A stretch of 64,000 nt of DNA, from assembly GCA_963697525.1 (NCBI GenBank), contig OY969087.1, forward strand, positions 1,860,001-1,924,000. The letters run 5' to 3'. Of this stretch, positions 35,407 to 45,234 are shown in pieces. The position numbers and the translations under genes were made by a program. The DNA is from Bradymonas sp963697525. GTDB lineage: Bacteria > Myxococcota_A > Bradymonadia > Bradymonadales > Bradymonadaceae. The notes beneath the pieces are model-generated. The model did no database searches and was not told where the DNA came from. It saw nothing but the letters and a program-made list of their open reading frames with translations. Every line of letters starts with the position of its first letter. Positions within the stretch are counted from its first letter, which is position 1.

Positions 35407-37122
35407 ATGGTGAATGGTTGGCGCACAGGCCGCGCCTACCTGTTGGTGGTCAGCGTGCTCGCGGCGATCGTGCTGGCGGGATGCGCGACCGGCGATATCC
35501 AAGATCAGGACGGCGGCCGCCTGCAGAACGACTATCCGGACGCGCCGTCTCAGGATAGCCGCGACTCCAGCGTGAGCACCCACGACGCGGGGAGCGACTC
35601 GGCGCCCACGGATACCTCGACGGGCGCGGACATCGGCCAGGACGTCGGCCCCAAGGACGCCGACAGCGCCGTCGACGCCGGCGACGTCGCCGATGGGGGC
35701 GCGAAGGCCGACGTTGGCGTCGATACCACGCCGCCGGTCGACGTGGGCGTCGATACGACCACGGCCCCCTGCGGCGGTAGCTGCACCGCCAGCCAGGTCT
35801 GCCAGAACGGTACCTGCGTGGACATCTGCGCGGCGGCCCAGGTCGAGTGTGGCTCGGCCACCGTCGACGGCAAGACCACCCAATGCGGCGGGTGCTCGGG
35901 CAATAAGGTGTGCGACTCCGGCCGCTGCGTCGATCTGTGCATTCAGGCGGGCGCGCAATGCGGCCAGGTCAGCTCCGGCAGCGCCACCGCCGACTGCGGG
36001 CAGTGCCCCAGCGCCAACCAGAACTGCTACGACAACCTCTGCGCCATGGCCGGCTACCGCGCCATCGCCGCCGGCTATTCGCATTCCTGCGCGACGCGCT
36101 CGGACGGCACGGTGCGCTGCTGGGGCGCCAAGCCGGCGGTGGGGACGTCGACCTATGGTCAGATCGGCGACGGCACCAGCAACTTCTCGCTGACTCCGAC
36201 GGTGACCTCGAGCCTCAACGCGGCCACCGACATCGCCTCGTTGAACTCCCATACCTGCGTGCGCCAATCCAACGGTACCGCCTGGTGCTGGGGGCTGAAC
36301 AGCAACGGGCAGCTCGGCGACGGCTCGGAGAATAACGGGTTGGCGCCGGTGCGCGCCTCGAACTTCACCAATATCGTCGACGTGGGCGTGGGCGGGGCGC
36401 ATTCGTGCGCCGTGCGCAGCGACGGCACCGTGTGGTGCTGGGGGCTGGGCGCCCAGGGTCAACTCGGCGGGGGCACCAAGCCGGCCAACCCGGTGCTCAA
36501 CCCGGTGCAGGTCAGCGGCATCGACTCCGCCGTGCAGGTCGCGCTGGGCACCAGCTTTAGCTGCGCGCGCCTGAGCGACGGCACCGCGTGGTGTTGGGGC
36601 TCGGGCGGCAAGGGCCAGCTCGGCGCCGGCCGGCTGTCGGGCTCGTCGACGCCGCTGCAAGTCCTCAACGTCACCGACGCCGTCGATGTGGCCGCAGGCT
36701 CCAAACACGCCTGCGCGGCCACCCGCTCGGGCGACGTGTGGTGCTGGGGCGAGGGAAGCCGCGGCCAGATGGGCAACGGCTCGAACTCCAATCGGCCCAC
36801 CCCCGTCAAGGTTCAAAATATCAGCGGCGCGCGCCGCGTGGCCGCCGGCTCGTATCATTCGTGCGCGCTCGACGCCGCCGGCGAGGTGTATTGCTGGGGC
36901 GGCAACAGCAGCGGCCAGTTGGGCAACGGTGCCAGCGGCAACGACAGCAATACCCCGGTGCTGGTCAACTCGCTCTCCGGTGTGCTGAGCATCGGCGCGG
37001 GCTTCAACCATTCGTGCGCCGTCAAGATCGACGGCACGGCATGGTGCTGGGGAGACAATCAATACGGCCAATTGGGCGATGGCACGACCACGCCCCACGA
37101 CACGCCCGTCCAGGCTCAGTAA
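35407..37122 (+). CDS. Lipoprotein with RCC1-type beta-propeller repeats
   Basis: 571 residues from ATG 35407. The lipobox LAGC ends the signal peptide. An Asp/Ser/Ala-rich linker (about 25-115) and a cysteine-rich segment (CGGSCTASQVCQNGTCVDIC and two similar units) precede about seven RCC1 repeats, each reading roughly VxxGxxHSCAxRSDGTVWCWG..GQLGDG; the C-W-G signature is visible in every blade. Such propellers in this group are usually cell-surface binding proteins of unknown ligand. The Ig-like lipoprotein gene follows 65 bp downstream on the same strand. No RBS is obvious at this start. Confidence 0.88.
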   Translation: MVNGWRTGRAYLLVVSVLAAIVLAGCATGDIQDQDGGRLQNDYPDAPSQDSRDSSVSTHDAGSDSAPTDTSTGADIGQDVGPKDADSAVDAGDVADGGAKADVGVDTTPPVDVGVDTTTAPCGGSCTASQVCQNGTCVDICAAAQVECGSATVDGKTTQCGGCSGNKVCDSGRCVDLCIQAGAQCGQVSSGSATADCGQCPSANQNCYDNLCAMAGYRAIAAGYSHSCATRSDGTVRCWGAKPAVGTSTYGQIGDGTSNFSLTPTVTSSLNAATDIASLNSHTCVRQSNGTAWCWGLNSNGQLGDGSENNGLAPVRASNFTNIVDVGVGGAHSCAVRSDGTVWCWGLGAQGQLGGGTKPANPVLNPVQVSGIDSAVQVALGTSFSCARLSDGTAWCWGSGGKGQLGAGRLSGSSTPLQVLNVTDAVDVAAGSKHACAATRSGDVWCWGEGSRGQMGNGSNSNRPTPVKVQNISGARRVAAGSYHSCALDAAGEVYCWGGNSSGQLGNGASGNDSNTPVLVNSLSGVLSIGAGFNHSCAVKIDGTAWCWGDNQYGQLGDGTTTPHDTPVQAQ

Positions 37123-37187
37123 GAGGGCCGCAGGGACGTAAGGCCAACAAAAGAGACCGAGAATCCGACGCAATTGAGGTAAATAAC

Positions 37188-38363
37188 GTGGTGCTGAAGT
37201 ACAATCGCCTTGTCATCGTCCTGTCTGTGGTGTTGGTCGCGGCCTGCAGCGACAACTCCTCCCAACCCGCCCCCAAGCAAGACGCCAGCATCGACGTGGG
37301 GGCTGACAGCGCCTCGGACGTGGGCGATCTCGACGCCGGCACCGATGCCGACGCCGAGGTCGACGCCGGACCGGCTGTGCTGCGCGTCCAGCCCAGCCAG
37401 TTGGTGTTCTCGAACGTGCAGATCGGCCAAAGCAAGACAGCCTCGATTTCGCTGTCCAACGTCGGCCAGAGCACCCTGTACATCACCCGCGCGGAGTTGA
37501 CCGAGCGCGACACTCAGGACACCCCCGAGATCAAGCAGGGCGCCGATTGGCCCCAGGACAACCTCGCCATCGAGCCGGGCACCTTCGCCACGCTCAACGT
37601 GCTGTACGAGCCCGCCGACTATAAGACCGACAGCGGGTTTGTGACGATCAGCGCCACCGATCCGGACAATTCACAGGTGGTCGTGCCCATCAACACCATC
37701 AACTCCTACCCGGACATCGACGTGCCCAAGACCATCCGGCTGGGTACGGTCGCGGTGGGCGACACCGCCACCCAGAAGATCGCCATTTACAACCGCGGCT
37801 TGTCGCCGCTGACGGTCAACGACATCACCATGGCCGGGGATAACTCCTTTTCCATCCAGGTGGAGTCGCCCTACAGCACCCCGGCGGTCATCGACACCGA
37901 CGACTACATCATCTTCGATCTGACCTACGCCCCGTCGACCACCGACACGGCCAACGCCACCATCACCATCGACAGCAACGACCCCGACGAGGGCAGCTAC
38001 GACATCGGCGTGGTGGGCAACGAGCCCACCCCGTGCATCCAGGTCAGCTCGCCAAGCCTGGACTTCGGCGACGTCGCCGTCGGCCAGCAACAGACCAAGT
38101 CGCTGACGGTGCTCAACTGCAGCCAGAGCCGCCAGTTGCATATCTCGCAGATCGCGCTGTCGACCGACGGGGGCGGCGCGTTCACCATCGACGACGCGCC
38201 GGACACCCCGGCGGTGATTCCGCCGGCGACCACCACCACCATCAAGGTGGCGGCGAAGGCCGACGACGCCCGCCAGGCGCTGGGGATCTTGGACATCGCC
38301 TCCGACGATCCCCAGCAAGGCGGCCTGACCGTCGACCTGCGCGCCTCGTTTGTTGCTCAGTGA
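37188..38363 (+). CDS. Lipoprotein with Ig-like (choice-of-anchor / ASPM-SPD-2-Hydin) repeats
   Basis: 391 residues. I start at GTG 37188 with GAGGT 7 nt upstream; the longer open frame to 36588 is the shadow of the RCC1 gene. Signal peptide with lipobox VAAC, then an Asp/Ala-rich linker (about 35-65). Three beta-sandwich units follow, each opening like LxFxxVxIGQSKTxSIxLSNVGxSxL: about 70-175, 180-280 and 285-390. They match choice-of-anchor D-type repeats, common in surface proteins. Probably co-expressed with the RCC1 lipoprotein. Confidence 0.85.
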   Translation: MVLKYNRLVIVLSVVLVAACSDNSSQPAPKQDASIDVGADSASDVGDLDAGTDADAEVDAGPAVLRVQPSQLVFSNVQIGQSKTASISLSNVGQSTLYITRAELTERDTQDTPEIKQGADWPQDNLAIEPGTFATLNVLYEPADYKTDSGFVTISATDPDNSQVVVPINTINSYPDIDVPKTIRLGTVAVGDTATQKIAIYNRGLSPLTVNDITMAGDNSFSIQVESPYSTPAVIDTDDYIIFDLTYAPSTTDTANATITIDSNDPDEGSYDIGVVGNEPTPCIQVSSPSLDFGDVAVGQQQTKSLTVLNCSQSRQLHISQIALSTDGGGAFTIDDAPDTPAVIPPATTTTIKVAAKADDARQALGILDIASDDPQQGGLTVDLRASFVAQ

Positions 38364-38425
38364 TGGCCGCCTTCGTATGATGCGTCCAACACTCAGATAC
38401 TCGGTCACTGCCAATTGGAGTTCGT

Positions 38426-39190
38426 ATGCGTGCGTGGAAGCTTTCGGTGTTGCCCTTGCTGGCCACGATCGTGGTGTCGGCGTTTATCACCTTCACCCCG
38501 GCGAGCGCGTCGGCTCAATATGTGGATCCCGACCACAACGTGCGCTTCAAATCCGAGAAGAACCAATTTCTGGTCGCTCCACGCATCCGCGCCATCACCG
38601 TGCCCGGCTGGCTGTTGGACTTCTGGTACCAGCACCACGCCAGCCATTGGGACGGCAGGTCCAACCTGGCCTACGGCCTGGAGTTCGTCTGGCGCAAGGT
38701 GGGGGATTATGAGGTGAGCACGGCGCTGGACTATGCCGACCTGAGCATGCCCAGCGGGTTGTGGCAGGAGTCGGGCAGCAACCCGGCGTCGCCCGACTTT
38801 ACCGAGGTCAACCTCAAGCTGCTGTCCCTGGTGGTCTCGGGCTATTGGTATTGGGACGTCCAGAAGTGGTTCTCGCCGTATGTCGGCGGCGGCATCGGCG
38901 CCGGCCTCGTCATGGGCGATATCGTGCGCTACGACCCGGTGGGCGGCTCCGGTTGTACCCTGAGCAATGGCTTTGCGCCCAACCAGTGCTTCGGGCCCAA
39001 CGGTGACCCCAACCCCGACGCCGTCGACCTGTCCAGCCGACGCGTCGAAGGCAGCATTCCGCCGGTCGTGCCGGTGATCAACCTGAGCGGCGGGATGCGC
39101 TTCAATATCGGCAAATACGGGGTGGCCAAGCTGGAGGTGGGGTTCTACGACTACTTCTTCGCCGGCCTGTCGCTGGGTGGACAGTGGTGA
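38426..39190 (+). CDS. Outer-membrane beta-barrel protein, probable
   Basis: 254 residues. Cleavable signal peptide (MRAWKLSVLPLLATIVVSAF... to ASASAQ), then alternating hydrophobic/polar strands (GYWYWDVQKWFSPYVGGGIGAG, LSGGMRFNIGKYGVAKLEVGFYDYFFAG) and an aromatic C-terminal residue (GGQW), as required for barrel assembly. A loop with two cysteines (GCTLSNGFAPNQC) lies between strands. GGAG lies 5 nt before the ATG. Ligand unknown. Confidence 0.8.
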   Translation: MRAWKLSVLPLLATIVVSAFITFTPASASAQYVDPDHNVRFKSEKNQFLVAPRIRAITVPGWLLDFWYQHHASHWDGRSNLAYGLEFVWRKVGDYEVSTALDYADLSMPSGLWQESGSNPASPDFTEVNLKLLSLVVSGYWYWDVQKWFSPYVGGGIGAGLVMGDIVRYDPVGGSGCTLSNGFAPNQCFGPNGDPNPDAVDLSSRRVEGSIPPVVPVINLSGGMRFNIGKYGVAKLEVGFYDYFFAGLSLGGQW

Positions 39191-39300
39191 GGATTGGCTC
39201 ACCCTTGCCAATCCCCCTGCGATTTTAGTATCCACTCACCAGGAAGACGCACGCAGACGCACCAACCGAGTAACGTTCTCAACTCTGGAGGATCGGTCTG

Positions 39301-39999
39301 ATGGATAAACTATTTAAGTCGGCGGCCGATGCCATCTTCGACCTCGAAGACGGCATGACGGTCATGAGCGGCGGGTTTGGCCTGTGCGGCAACCCCGAGA
39401 ACTTGATTCGTGCCATCCGCGAGAAGGGCACCAACGACCTTGTGGTCATCAGCAACAACTGCGGTACCGACGACTACGGGCTGGGCATTTTGCTGCAGAA
39501 CAAGCAGATCCGCAAAATGATCTCGAGCTACGTCGGTGAGAACAAGGAGTTCGAGCGCCAGTACCTGGAAGGGGAGCTGGAGGTCGAGCTCAATCCGCAG
39601 GGCACGCTCGCCGAGCGCATCCGCGCCGGCGGGGCGGGGATCCCGGCGTTTTACACCCCCACCGGCTTCGGCACGGTGGTCGCCGACGGCAAAGAGACGC
39701 GCGAGTTCGACGGGCGCGAGTACGTCATGGAGACGGCGCTGCACGCCGACTTCGCCTTCGTCAAAGCCCAGAAGGGCGACACCCACGGCAACCTGGTGTT
39801 CAACGCCACCGCGCGCAACTTCAACCCCCTGATGGCCAAGGCCGGCACCATCACTGTCGCCGAGGTCGAGGAGCTCGTCGAGCCGGGCGAGCTGGATCCC
39901 GATGAGATCCACCTGCCCGGTATCTACGTCCAGCGCATCCTCAAAGGCGAGCGCTACGAAAAATGGATCGAGCAGCGCACCACGCGCCCGCGAGCCTAG
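39301..39999 (+). CDS. scoA: 3-oxoacid CoA-transferase, subunit A
   Basis: 232 residues. MTVMSGGFGLCGNPENLIRAI is the conserved glycine-rich CoA-binding start of class I CoA-transferase alpha subunits, and GTLAERIRAGGAGIPAFYTPTGFGT is the second hallmark. With subunit B 66 bp downstream it moves CoA between succinyl-CoA and acetoacetate or another 3-oxoacid, the entry point for ketone body or 3-oxoadipate use. GGAGG lies about 8 nt before the ATG. Exact acid specificity is not decided. Confidence 0.93.
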   Translation: MDKLFKSAADAIFDLEDGMTVMSGGFGLCGNPENLIRAIREKGTNDLVVISNNCGTDDYGLGILLQNKQIRKMISSYVGENKEFERQYLEGELEVELNPQGTLAERIRAGGAGIPAFYTPTGFGTVVADGKETREFDGREYVMETALHADFAFVKAQKGDTHGNLVFNATARNFNPLMAKAGTITVAEVEELVEPGELDPDEIHLPGIYVQRILKGERYEKWIEQRTTRPRA

Positions 40000-40065
40000 A
40001 GACAAGCGCCACGCTATCTGGACGAGTCGACCAACTCGAGCACCTACGATTTTGGAGAGACAGAC

Positions 40066-40722
40066 ATGGCTCTGACACGTGAACAAATCGCAATGCGGGC
40101 TTCCCAAGAGCTCGAAGACGGCTTTTACGTCAACCTGGGCATCGGCATCCCCACGCTGACGGCCAACTACATCCCCGAGGGCGTGCACGTCACCCTGCAC
40201 AGCGAGAACGGGCTGTTGGGCATCGGCCCGTTCCCCTACGAGGGCGACGAGGACCCCGACCTGATCAACGCCGGCAAGCAGACGGTGTCCACCAAGCCGG
40301 GCTCGTCGTTCTTCGACAGCGCCGAGAGCTTCGCGATGATCCGCGGCGGCCACATCGACCTGACCCTTCTGGGCGCGATGCAGGTCGCCCAAAACGGCGA
40401 CCTCGCCAACTGGATGATCCCCGGCAAGATGGTCAAAGGCATGGGCGGGGCGATGGACCTGGTCGCCGGCGCCAAGCGCGTGGTCGTGCTCATGGGCCAC
40501 ACCACCCGCAAGGGTAAGCCCAAGCTTTTGAAAGAATGCACGCTGCCGCTCACGGGCGTGAGCTGCGTCGACCGCATCATCACCGACCTGGCCGCCTTCG
40601 ACGTCGACGGCGATCACCTCCTGCTCAAAGAGACCGCCCCCGGCGTGACCGTCGACGAGCTGCGCGAGGTGACCGAGGCGCATTTCGAAGTGGCCGATGA
40701 CGTCAAAGAAATGGCGTTTTAG
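40066..40722 (+). CDS. scoB: 3-oxoacid CoA-transferase, subunit B
   Basis: 218 residues. GFYVNLGIGIPTLTANYIPE and the catalytic glutamate motif SENGLLGIGPFP are diagnostic for class I CoA-transferase beta subunits. GGAGAG precedes the ATG. It follows subunit A and is closed by a strong terminator at 40744, so the two form a bicistronic unit. Acetoacetyl-CoA produced could feed the acetyl-CoA pool also fed by the meta pathway operon. Confidence 0.94.
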   Translation: MALTREQIAMRASQELEDGFYVNLGIGIPTLTANYIPEGVHVTLHSENGLLGIGPFPYEGDEDPDLINAGKQTVSTKPGSSFFDSAESFAMIRGGHIDLTLLGAMQVAQNGDLANWMIPGKMVKGMGGAMDLVAGAKRVVVLMGHTTRKGKPKLLKECTLPLTGVSCVDRIITDLAAFDVDGDHLLLKETAPGVTVDELREVTEAHFEVADDVKEMAF

Positions 40723-40743
40723 GCATAACGGTTGAGGAAATGG

Positions 40744-40780
40744 CAGCCCGTGGAGCGAGTGGCTTCACGGGCTGTTTTTT
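40744..40780 (+). terminator. Rho-independent terminator after scoB
   Basis: AGCCCGTG / CACGGGCT stem with a GAGCGAGTGGCTT loop, followed by TTTTTT. GCGAGTGGCTTCAC also recurs inverted just downstream. Confidence 0.8.
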
Positions 40781-40836
40781 AGCTCGTGAAGCCACTCGCT
40801 TCGAAAACGCACCCCAAAACGCACCGACACACCCAC

Positions 40837-42924
40837 ATGCAACTAGGCGAAATCATCGAATTCAGCTCCGGCGACGACCACCGCATCGGCGTGATCGTCG
40901 GGGAAGTCGGCAAAAAGAAGCTCGAGGTGGTCACCAGTGAGGGTGACGAGATGCGCGCCACGCGCAAAGAAGTCACCTTCGAGACCGGCATCACCGCGGC
41001 CGATTATTCGACCGCGTCGGTCGCCCAGAGCGCGGCGCGCCGCTTCGCCGACAAGGTCACCGAGGCCGCAGGCCAAGTCGACCTGCCCATGCTATGGCAA
41101 TTCGTCTCCGAGATGGGCGAGGCGATGGGGCCGGCCGACCTAGCCGACCTATTCTTCGGCTCGACCGAGCCGTCGACCCGACTGGCGATCTTCAGCGTGC
41201 TTCGCGACGACATCGTCTACTTCAAGCAGAAGAAGGGGCCGACCTTCGAGCCGCGACCGGACTCGCAGGTCGCCGAGCTCAAGCGCCAGCGGGAGGCCGA
41301 GCTCGAAAAGGAGCGCGAGCGCCAGGCCTTCGTCGAGGGCGTCGTCGAGGTGCTTCGCGCCGAGGAACAGCAGCGCGCCGAGTTGGCCGAGGCCAAGATG
41401 GCCGACCCCGACTTTCGAAAGCTCGCCCGGGTCGTCCAAAAATACGCCATCGACGACTCCGAGTACGACCGCGCCGACCAGGCTAAGGAGTTGCTCGACG
41501 ACATCGAGGCCGAGCTGGGCCGCGCGCTCAAAGGGCGCTACGGCACGAAGGCGTTCCGCCTGATGGTCGACATGACCGTGTGGGACGTCCACGAGAATTT
41601 GCATCTGCTGCGCCACAATATCTCGTCGAGCATCGCCGACGAGATCGTCCACGCCGCCCACGTCATCAGCGAGCGCGGCTGGGAGCCGGAGGGCTTCCGG
41701 CGCGATCTGACCGACGTGCTCATGTTCAGCATCGACTCGGCGTCGACCCGAGACATCGACGACGCGCTGAGCTGCGAGCGGTTGGACGATGGCGGCTTTC
41801 GGGTGGGCGTGCATATCGCCGACCCGTCGGCGCGCGTGCCCGCCGGAAGCGACGTCGATCTGGAGGCGCGCTCGCGGGCGACCAGCGTGTATCTGCCCAC
41901 CGGCGTCTTCCCGATGTTTCCGCACAGCCTGAGCCACGACAAGATGAGCCTGGTCGCCGGCGAGCTGCGCCCGGCGGTGTCCAGCCTGATCACCTTCGAC
42001 GCGCGTCTGAACATCGTTGAAACCGAAATTGCCGTCTCCATGGTCGAGGTCGACCACCGGCTGACCTACGACGAGGCGGACCAGAAGATCGCCGACGGCG
42101 GCGACGACGACCTCACGCAGGCGCTGAGCGCGTTGAAGACCATCGCCGCGCGCCTCGAAAAAGAGCGCATGGACGCCGGCGCCGTGAGCATCGACCTGCC
42201 CGACCTCGATCTGGTCGTCGACTACACCCGCGGCGGTGAGCCCACCATCTCGGCCAAGGTCATCGACACCTCGTCGGCCTCGCGCCAGCTCGTCAGCGAA
42301 CTGATGGTCTTGAACAACCGCGTGCTCGGCGAGTTCTGCCGCGACCAGAACCTGCCCACGCTCTACCGCGGACAGGCCCCGCCCGAAGAAGAGCTATACA
42401 CCGACGACATCCTCGCGCTTCCCGAGGGCCTGGCCCGCGAGTTCGCCCTGGTGCGCAAGATGAAGCCCGGCGACGTCACCACCCAGCCGGCCGCTCACTT
42501 CGGGCTGGGCCTGGCGGTGTACGTGCAGGCGTCGAGCCCCATCCGCCGCTACAGCGACCTGGTCGCTCAGCGCCAGATCAAGGCGTTCTTGGCCGAAGAA
42601 CAGCTCCCCTACGCCGACGCCGACATCATGGAGATCTTGGCCTCCGTCGAGAGCGCCGCGCGCGGCGCCTACCTCGCCGAGCGCGAGACCACCCGCTACT
42701 GGACGCTGCACCACCTGGGCACCGCGCTCAAAGGCGAGCCGCTGCAGGCGACCATCGTCGAGCATAAGGGCCACGACAAGGCCCTGGCGGGCGTCTTCGT
42801 CCACGACGTCGCCCTCAAGGCCAACGCCAAATTCCGCAACCGCCCGCCGGTCGGCGAGGTCTGTGAGATCGTGGTGGCGAAGGCGGACGCGCGCAAGGAC
42901 GTGCTGAGCTTGCGCCAGGCTTAG
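40837..42924 (+). CDS. RNase R/II-family (RNB) exoribonuclease
   Basis: 695 residues from ATG 40837; the longer frame from 40786 starts inside the terminator region. The N-terminal 60 residues are beta-rich (MQLGEIIEFSSGDDHRIGVIVGEVG). A charged helical section with a Glu/Arg-rich coiled coil (about 145-200) precedes the RNB catalytic core: SIDSASTRDIDDALSCE with the Asp cluster that binds Mg2+, GVHIADPSARV, and ASSPIRRYSDLVAQRQI near 580. It degrades RNA from the 3' end. Typical cold-shock domains are not obvious and the C-terminal S1-like segment is short, so it is an unusual RNB family member rather than a standard rnr. Confidence 0.88.
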   Translation: MQLGEIIEFSSGDDHRIGVIVGEVGKKKLEVVTSEGDEMRATRKEVTFETGITAADYSTASVAQSAARRFADKVTEAAGQVDLPMLWQFVSEMGEAMGPADLADLFFGSTEPSTRLAIFSVLRDDIVYFKQKKGPTFEPRPDSQVAELKRQREAELEKERERQAFVEGVVEVLRAEEQQRAELAEAKMADPDFRKLARVVQKYAIDDSEYDRADQAKELLDDIEAELGRALKGRYGTKAFRLMVDMTVWDVHENLHLLRHNISSSIADEIVHAAHVISERGWEPEGFRRDLTDVLMFSIDSASTRDIDDALSCERLDDGGFRVGVHIADPSARVPAGSDVDLEARSRATSVYLPTGVFPMFPHSLSHDKMSLVAGELRPAVSSLITFDARLNIVETEIAVSMVEVDHRLTYDEADQKIADGGDDDLTQALSALKTIAARLEKERMDAGAVSIDLPDLDLVVDYTRGGEPTISAKVIDTSSASRQLVSELMVLNNRVLGEFCRDQNLPTLYRGQAPPEEELYTDDILALPEGLAREFALVRKMKPGDVTTQPAAHFGLGLAVYVQASSPIRRYSDLVAQRQIKAFLAEEQLPYADADIMEILASVESAARGAYLAERETTRYWTLHHLGTALKGEPLQATIVEHKGHDKALAGVFVHDVALKANAKFRNRPPVGEVCEIVVAKADARKDVLSLRQA

Positions 42925-42984
42925 GCCGGCCTCGTGGAGACCTTTCGCTTTCCGTGGCGTACGGGTGTCTCGGGTAGCGACTGG

Positions 42985-43225
42985 TTTACGCAGGGCTCTT
43001 GGTTCTTGGTTCTTGGTTCTTGCTGTCCGCGGGTATGTGGCCTTTCCACCTGCAGTGATGTCCGCACGTCTTGGCCGGTGCATTAGAGCTAATCTCGACG
43101 CCGAGCAGGGCCAAGAACCAAGAACACGACGCCTGGCAGCAGCCAATCGAGAAGGCGTATCCGCTTCAAAGGACACAGATCCACGTCAGGGCAACAAGAA
43201 CCAAGAACACGCCGTAAATCATTGG
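42985..43225. repeat. Gene-free stretch with (TTCTTGG)n and its complement
   Basis: CTCTTGGTTCTTGGTTCTTGGTTCTTG at 42998-43022, then CCAAGAACCAAGAACAC (43111-43127) and ACAAGAACCAAGAACAC (43195-43211) in opposite orientation. Together these can form long hairpins. No gene is supported between 42925 and 43277. Confidence 0.75.
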
Positions 43226-43277
43226 CTAAGCGAGACGCCCACACGCCTCGAAAAGCCAAAGCTTTCCGTGCATGCGC

Positions 43278-44879
43278 TCACGAGAAGATCTTTCCCGGCA
43301 CGTTGCTCTTGAGCGCCGCCGCCGACGTGATCATCGAGGCGCTCAGCGCGCCGGCGACGCCGCAGGTGGCGATGTCCTGACCGGTCAGATACAGCCCCTT
43401 GATGGGCGTATGCGCCCGCAAGAAGCGCTTGTCGAAGCGCTCGGGGGTGTGGTCGAGCCCGTAGATCTCGCCGAATTGGTAGCCGGTAAAATTCTGGGTC
43501 GACAGCGGGGTGGACAGCTCGCAGTGGTCGACGAGTCCCTCGAGCTGTGGTTCGACCGAGAAGAGCTTTTCGAGCATGCGGTCGGTGAACTTCTGCTTGA
43601 ACGCCTCGTACTCCTCGCCGCGGTGTTTCCAGCGCGTGCCCTCCCAGTCGCGGAACCACTCGTAGGGGGCGACGGTGATGATCTCGATGGTGGCCGTGCC
43701 CGGGTAGCGATCCTGCCAGGAGGGATCTTTGGCCGACGGAAACGAGATGTAGGTCACCGGGAGCTCGGCCTCCTCGGGGTTGGCCAGGTAGCGCTCGAGG
43801 TTGGCGTCGTGGTCGTAGTCGTCGGGGTAGAGCCAGTAGTTGGCCTTTGGGAGCTCGAGCTCCTCGGCGGTCTTCTTGAAGCCCAGGTACAGGCAGACGT
43901 GCGACGACGACGGCTCGACCTGGGCGAGGTCGGCGAGCATGCCGTGGCGCTGGGTGATATCCTCGGGGAGGAGGTGGGAGACGGTGTTCATGTACCCGGC
44001 GTCGCTGATGACCATGTCGGCGCGGATGGTGCGCCCGTCGGCCATCGCCACGCCCACCGCGCGGTCGTCTTGGACGAGCACCCGGCGCACCTCCGCGCTG
44101 ACGGCGAGCTCGCCGCCGGTTTGTTGGATCACCGGCGCGATATGCTCCAAGATCGCGCCCGAGCCGCCCACCGGATAGGCCGCTCCGCTAAAATAGTGGC
44201 GCGCGACCATCGCGTGCATCACGAAGCTCGACTGCGCCGGCGGCAGCCCATAGTCGCCCCACTGGCCGGTGAGCACGCCGATGAGCTTTTCGTTGTCGGT
44301 CAGCTCGCGCATCACCGACAGCGTCGAGCGGCGCGAATACTCCACGAATTTCTTTCGCAAGAATCCGCCGGCGATCTTACCCATCAGCGGCGGCATCGCC
44401 TTCTCGGTGAAGAACTTCTGCCCCTGGCCGACCACCTCGAAGACCAGGTCGACATACTCCTCGATCGCCCGCCGGTCCTCCGGCGTAGCGAAGTGTTTGG
44501 CGAGCTCCGCCTTGAAATCCTCCGTGCCCTTCCTGAGCGGGTAGACCGCCTCGCCGAAGCAGATATTGTCGTAGACATCGCCCATGTCGGCCCACTCGAG
44601 TTGGCCGTCGGTCACGTAGTCGAATAGCCGGCGCACGGTCGACTTGGGCCGGTTCACCTCGCCCACGTAGTGCAGGCCCACGTCCCACTCGTAGCCCGGT
44701 CGGCGAAACACGTGCGTGTAGCCGCCGGCGGTGTAGTGGCGCTCGAGCACGAGCACCTTCTTTCCCTCTTTGGCCATGATCGCCGCCGTGGCCAAGCCGC
44801 CGATGCCCGAGCCGATGACGATGGCGTCCCAGGGTTGGTCGAAGTCGTGGCGTTTGTAGGAGACGGTGGGTTGTTTCAT
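43278..44879 (-). CDS. FAD-dependent oxidoreductase, CrtISO/RetSat (phytoene desaturase) family
   Basis: 533 residues. The N-terminal FAD motif AIVIGSGIGGLATAAIMAKEGKKVLVLERH and TAGGYTHVFRRPGYEWDVGLHYVGE fit the carotene isomerase / retinol saturase branch. The C-terminal LYLTGQDIATCGVAGALSASMITS is the second FAD-binding signature. The reaction is reduction or isomerisation of a polyene or a similar lipid; no carotenoid genes are nearby, so the substrate is open. Monocistronic. Confidence 0.88.
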   Translation of the reverse strand: MKQPTVSYKRHDFDQPWDAIVIGSGIGGLATAAIMAKEGKKVLVLERHYTAGGYTHVFRRPGYEWDVGLHYVGEVNRPKSTVRRLFDYVTDGQLEWADMGDVYDNICFGEAVYPLRKGTEDFKAELAKHFATPEDRRAIEEYVDLVFEVVGQGQKFFTEKAMPPLMGKIAGGFLRKKFVEYSRRSTLSVMRELTDNEKLIGVLTGQWGDYGLPPAQSSFVMHAMVARHYFSGAAYPVGGSGAILEHIAPVIQQTGGELAVSAEVRRVLVQDDRAVGVAMADGRTIRADMVISDAGYMNTVSHLLPEDITQRHGMLADLAQVEPSSSHVCLYLGFKKTAEELELPKANYWLYPDDYDHDANLERYLANPEEAELPVTYISFPSAKDPSWQDRYPGTATIEIITVAPYEWFRDWEGTRWKHRGEEYEAFKQKFTDRMLEKLFSVEPQLEGLVDHCELSTPLSTQNFTGYQFGEIYGLDHTPERFDKRFLRAHTPIKGLYLTGQDIATCGVAGALSASMITSAAALKSNVPGKIFS

Positions 44880-44924
44880 GGGGGGCCGGGGGTTGAGGGG
44901 TTGGCCGGTTCCGGAGCGTCGAGC

Positions 44925-45025
44925 CTTTCAAGCGTAGCCGAAGGCGAAGCGCGCCGCGCGCCGTTGGCGCGGCCTCAATAGCGGAGGGTTGCACGAGGCA
45001 TTTGGCCGAGTGCTACCTTCCGAGC
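44925..45025. repeat. Dispersed palindromic element, copy 2
   Basis: TTTCAAGCGTAGCCGAAGGCGAAGCGCGCCGCG..., then GGCCTCAATAGCGGAGGGTTGCACGAGGCATTTGGCCGAGTGC. Same element as at 15.5 and 47.9 kb. 45025-45234 has no recognisable gene. Confidence 0.75.
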
Positions 45026-45234
45026 TTCGAGCTAGCCCAAACCTTACGCTGCAAAGATAGGATGGCAAGGGCGGCGCCTTGGTCCGTGGTGAGGGTCGTC
45101 TGGCCACCACGCCAATTTTATGCACCACACCGACGCCGTCGGCGCTCGACCGAACCGTGACGCGCGTTGCAAATCCCGGTAGGCTGTCGGCGACCGATTG
45201 ACGTACGTGTTCCGGCATTGCCCCGAGTAGACCG

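Noticed and set aside
35383..37173. 591-codon minus-strand frame over the RCC1 gene
   Set aside because: The + strand has clear RCC1 repeats, a lipobox and codon periodicity; the antisense frame is Ala/Arg-rich noise.
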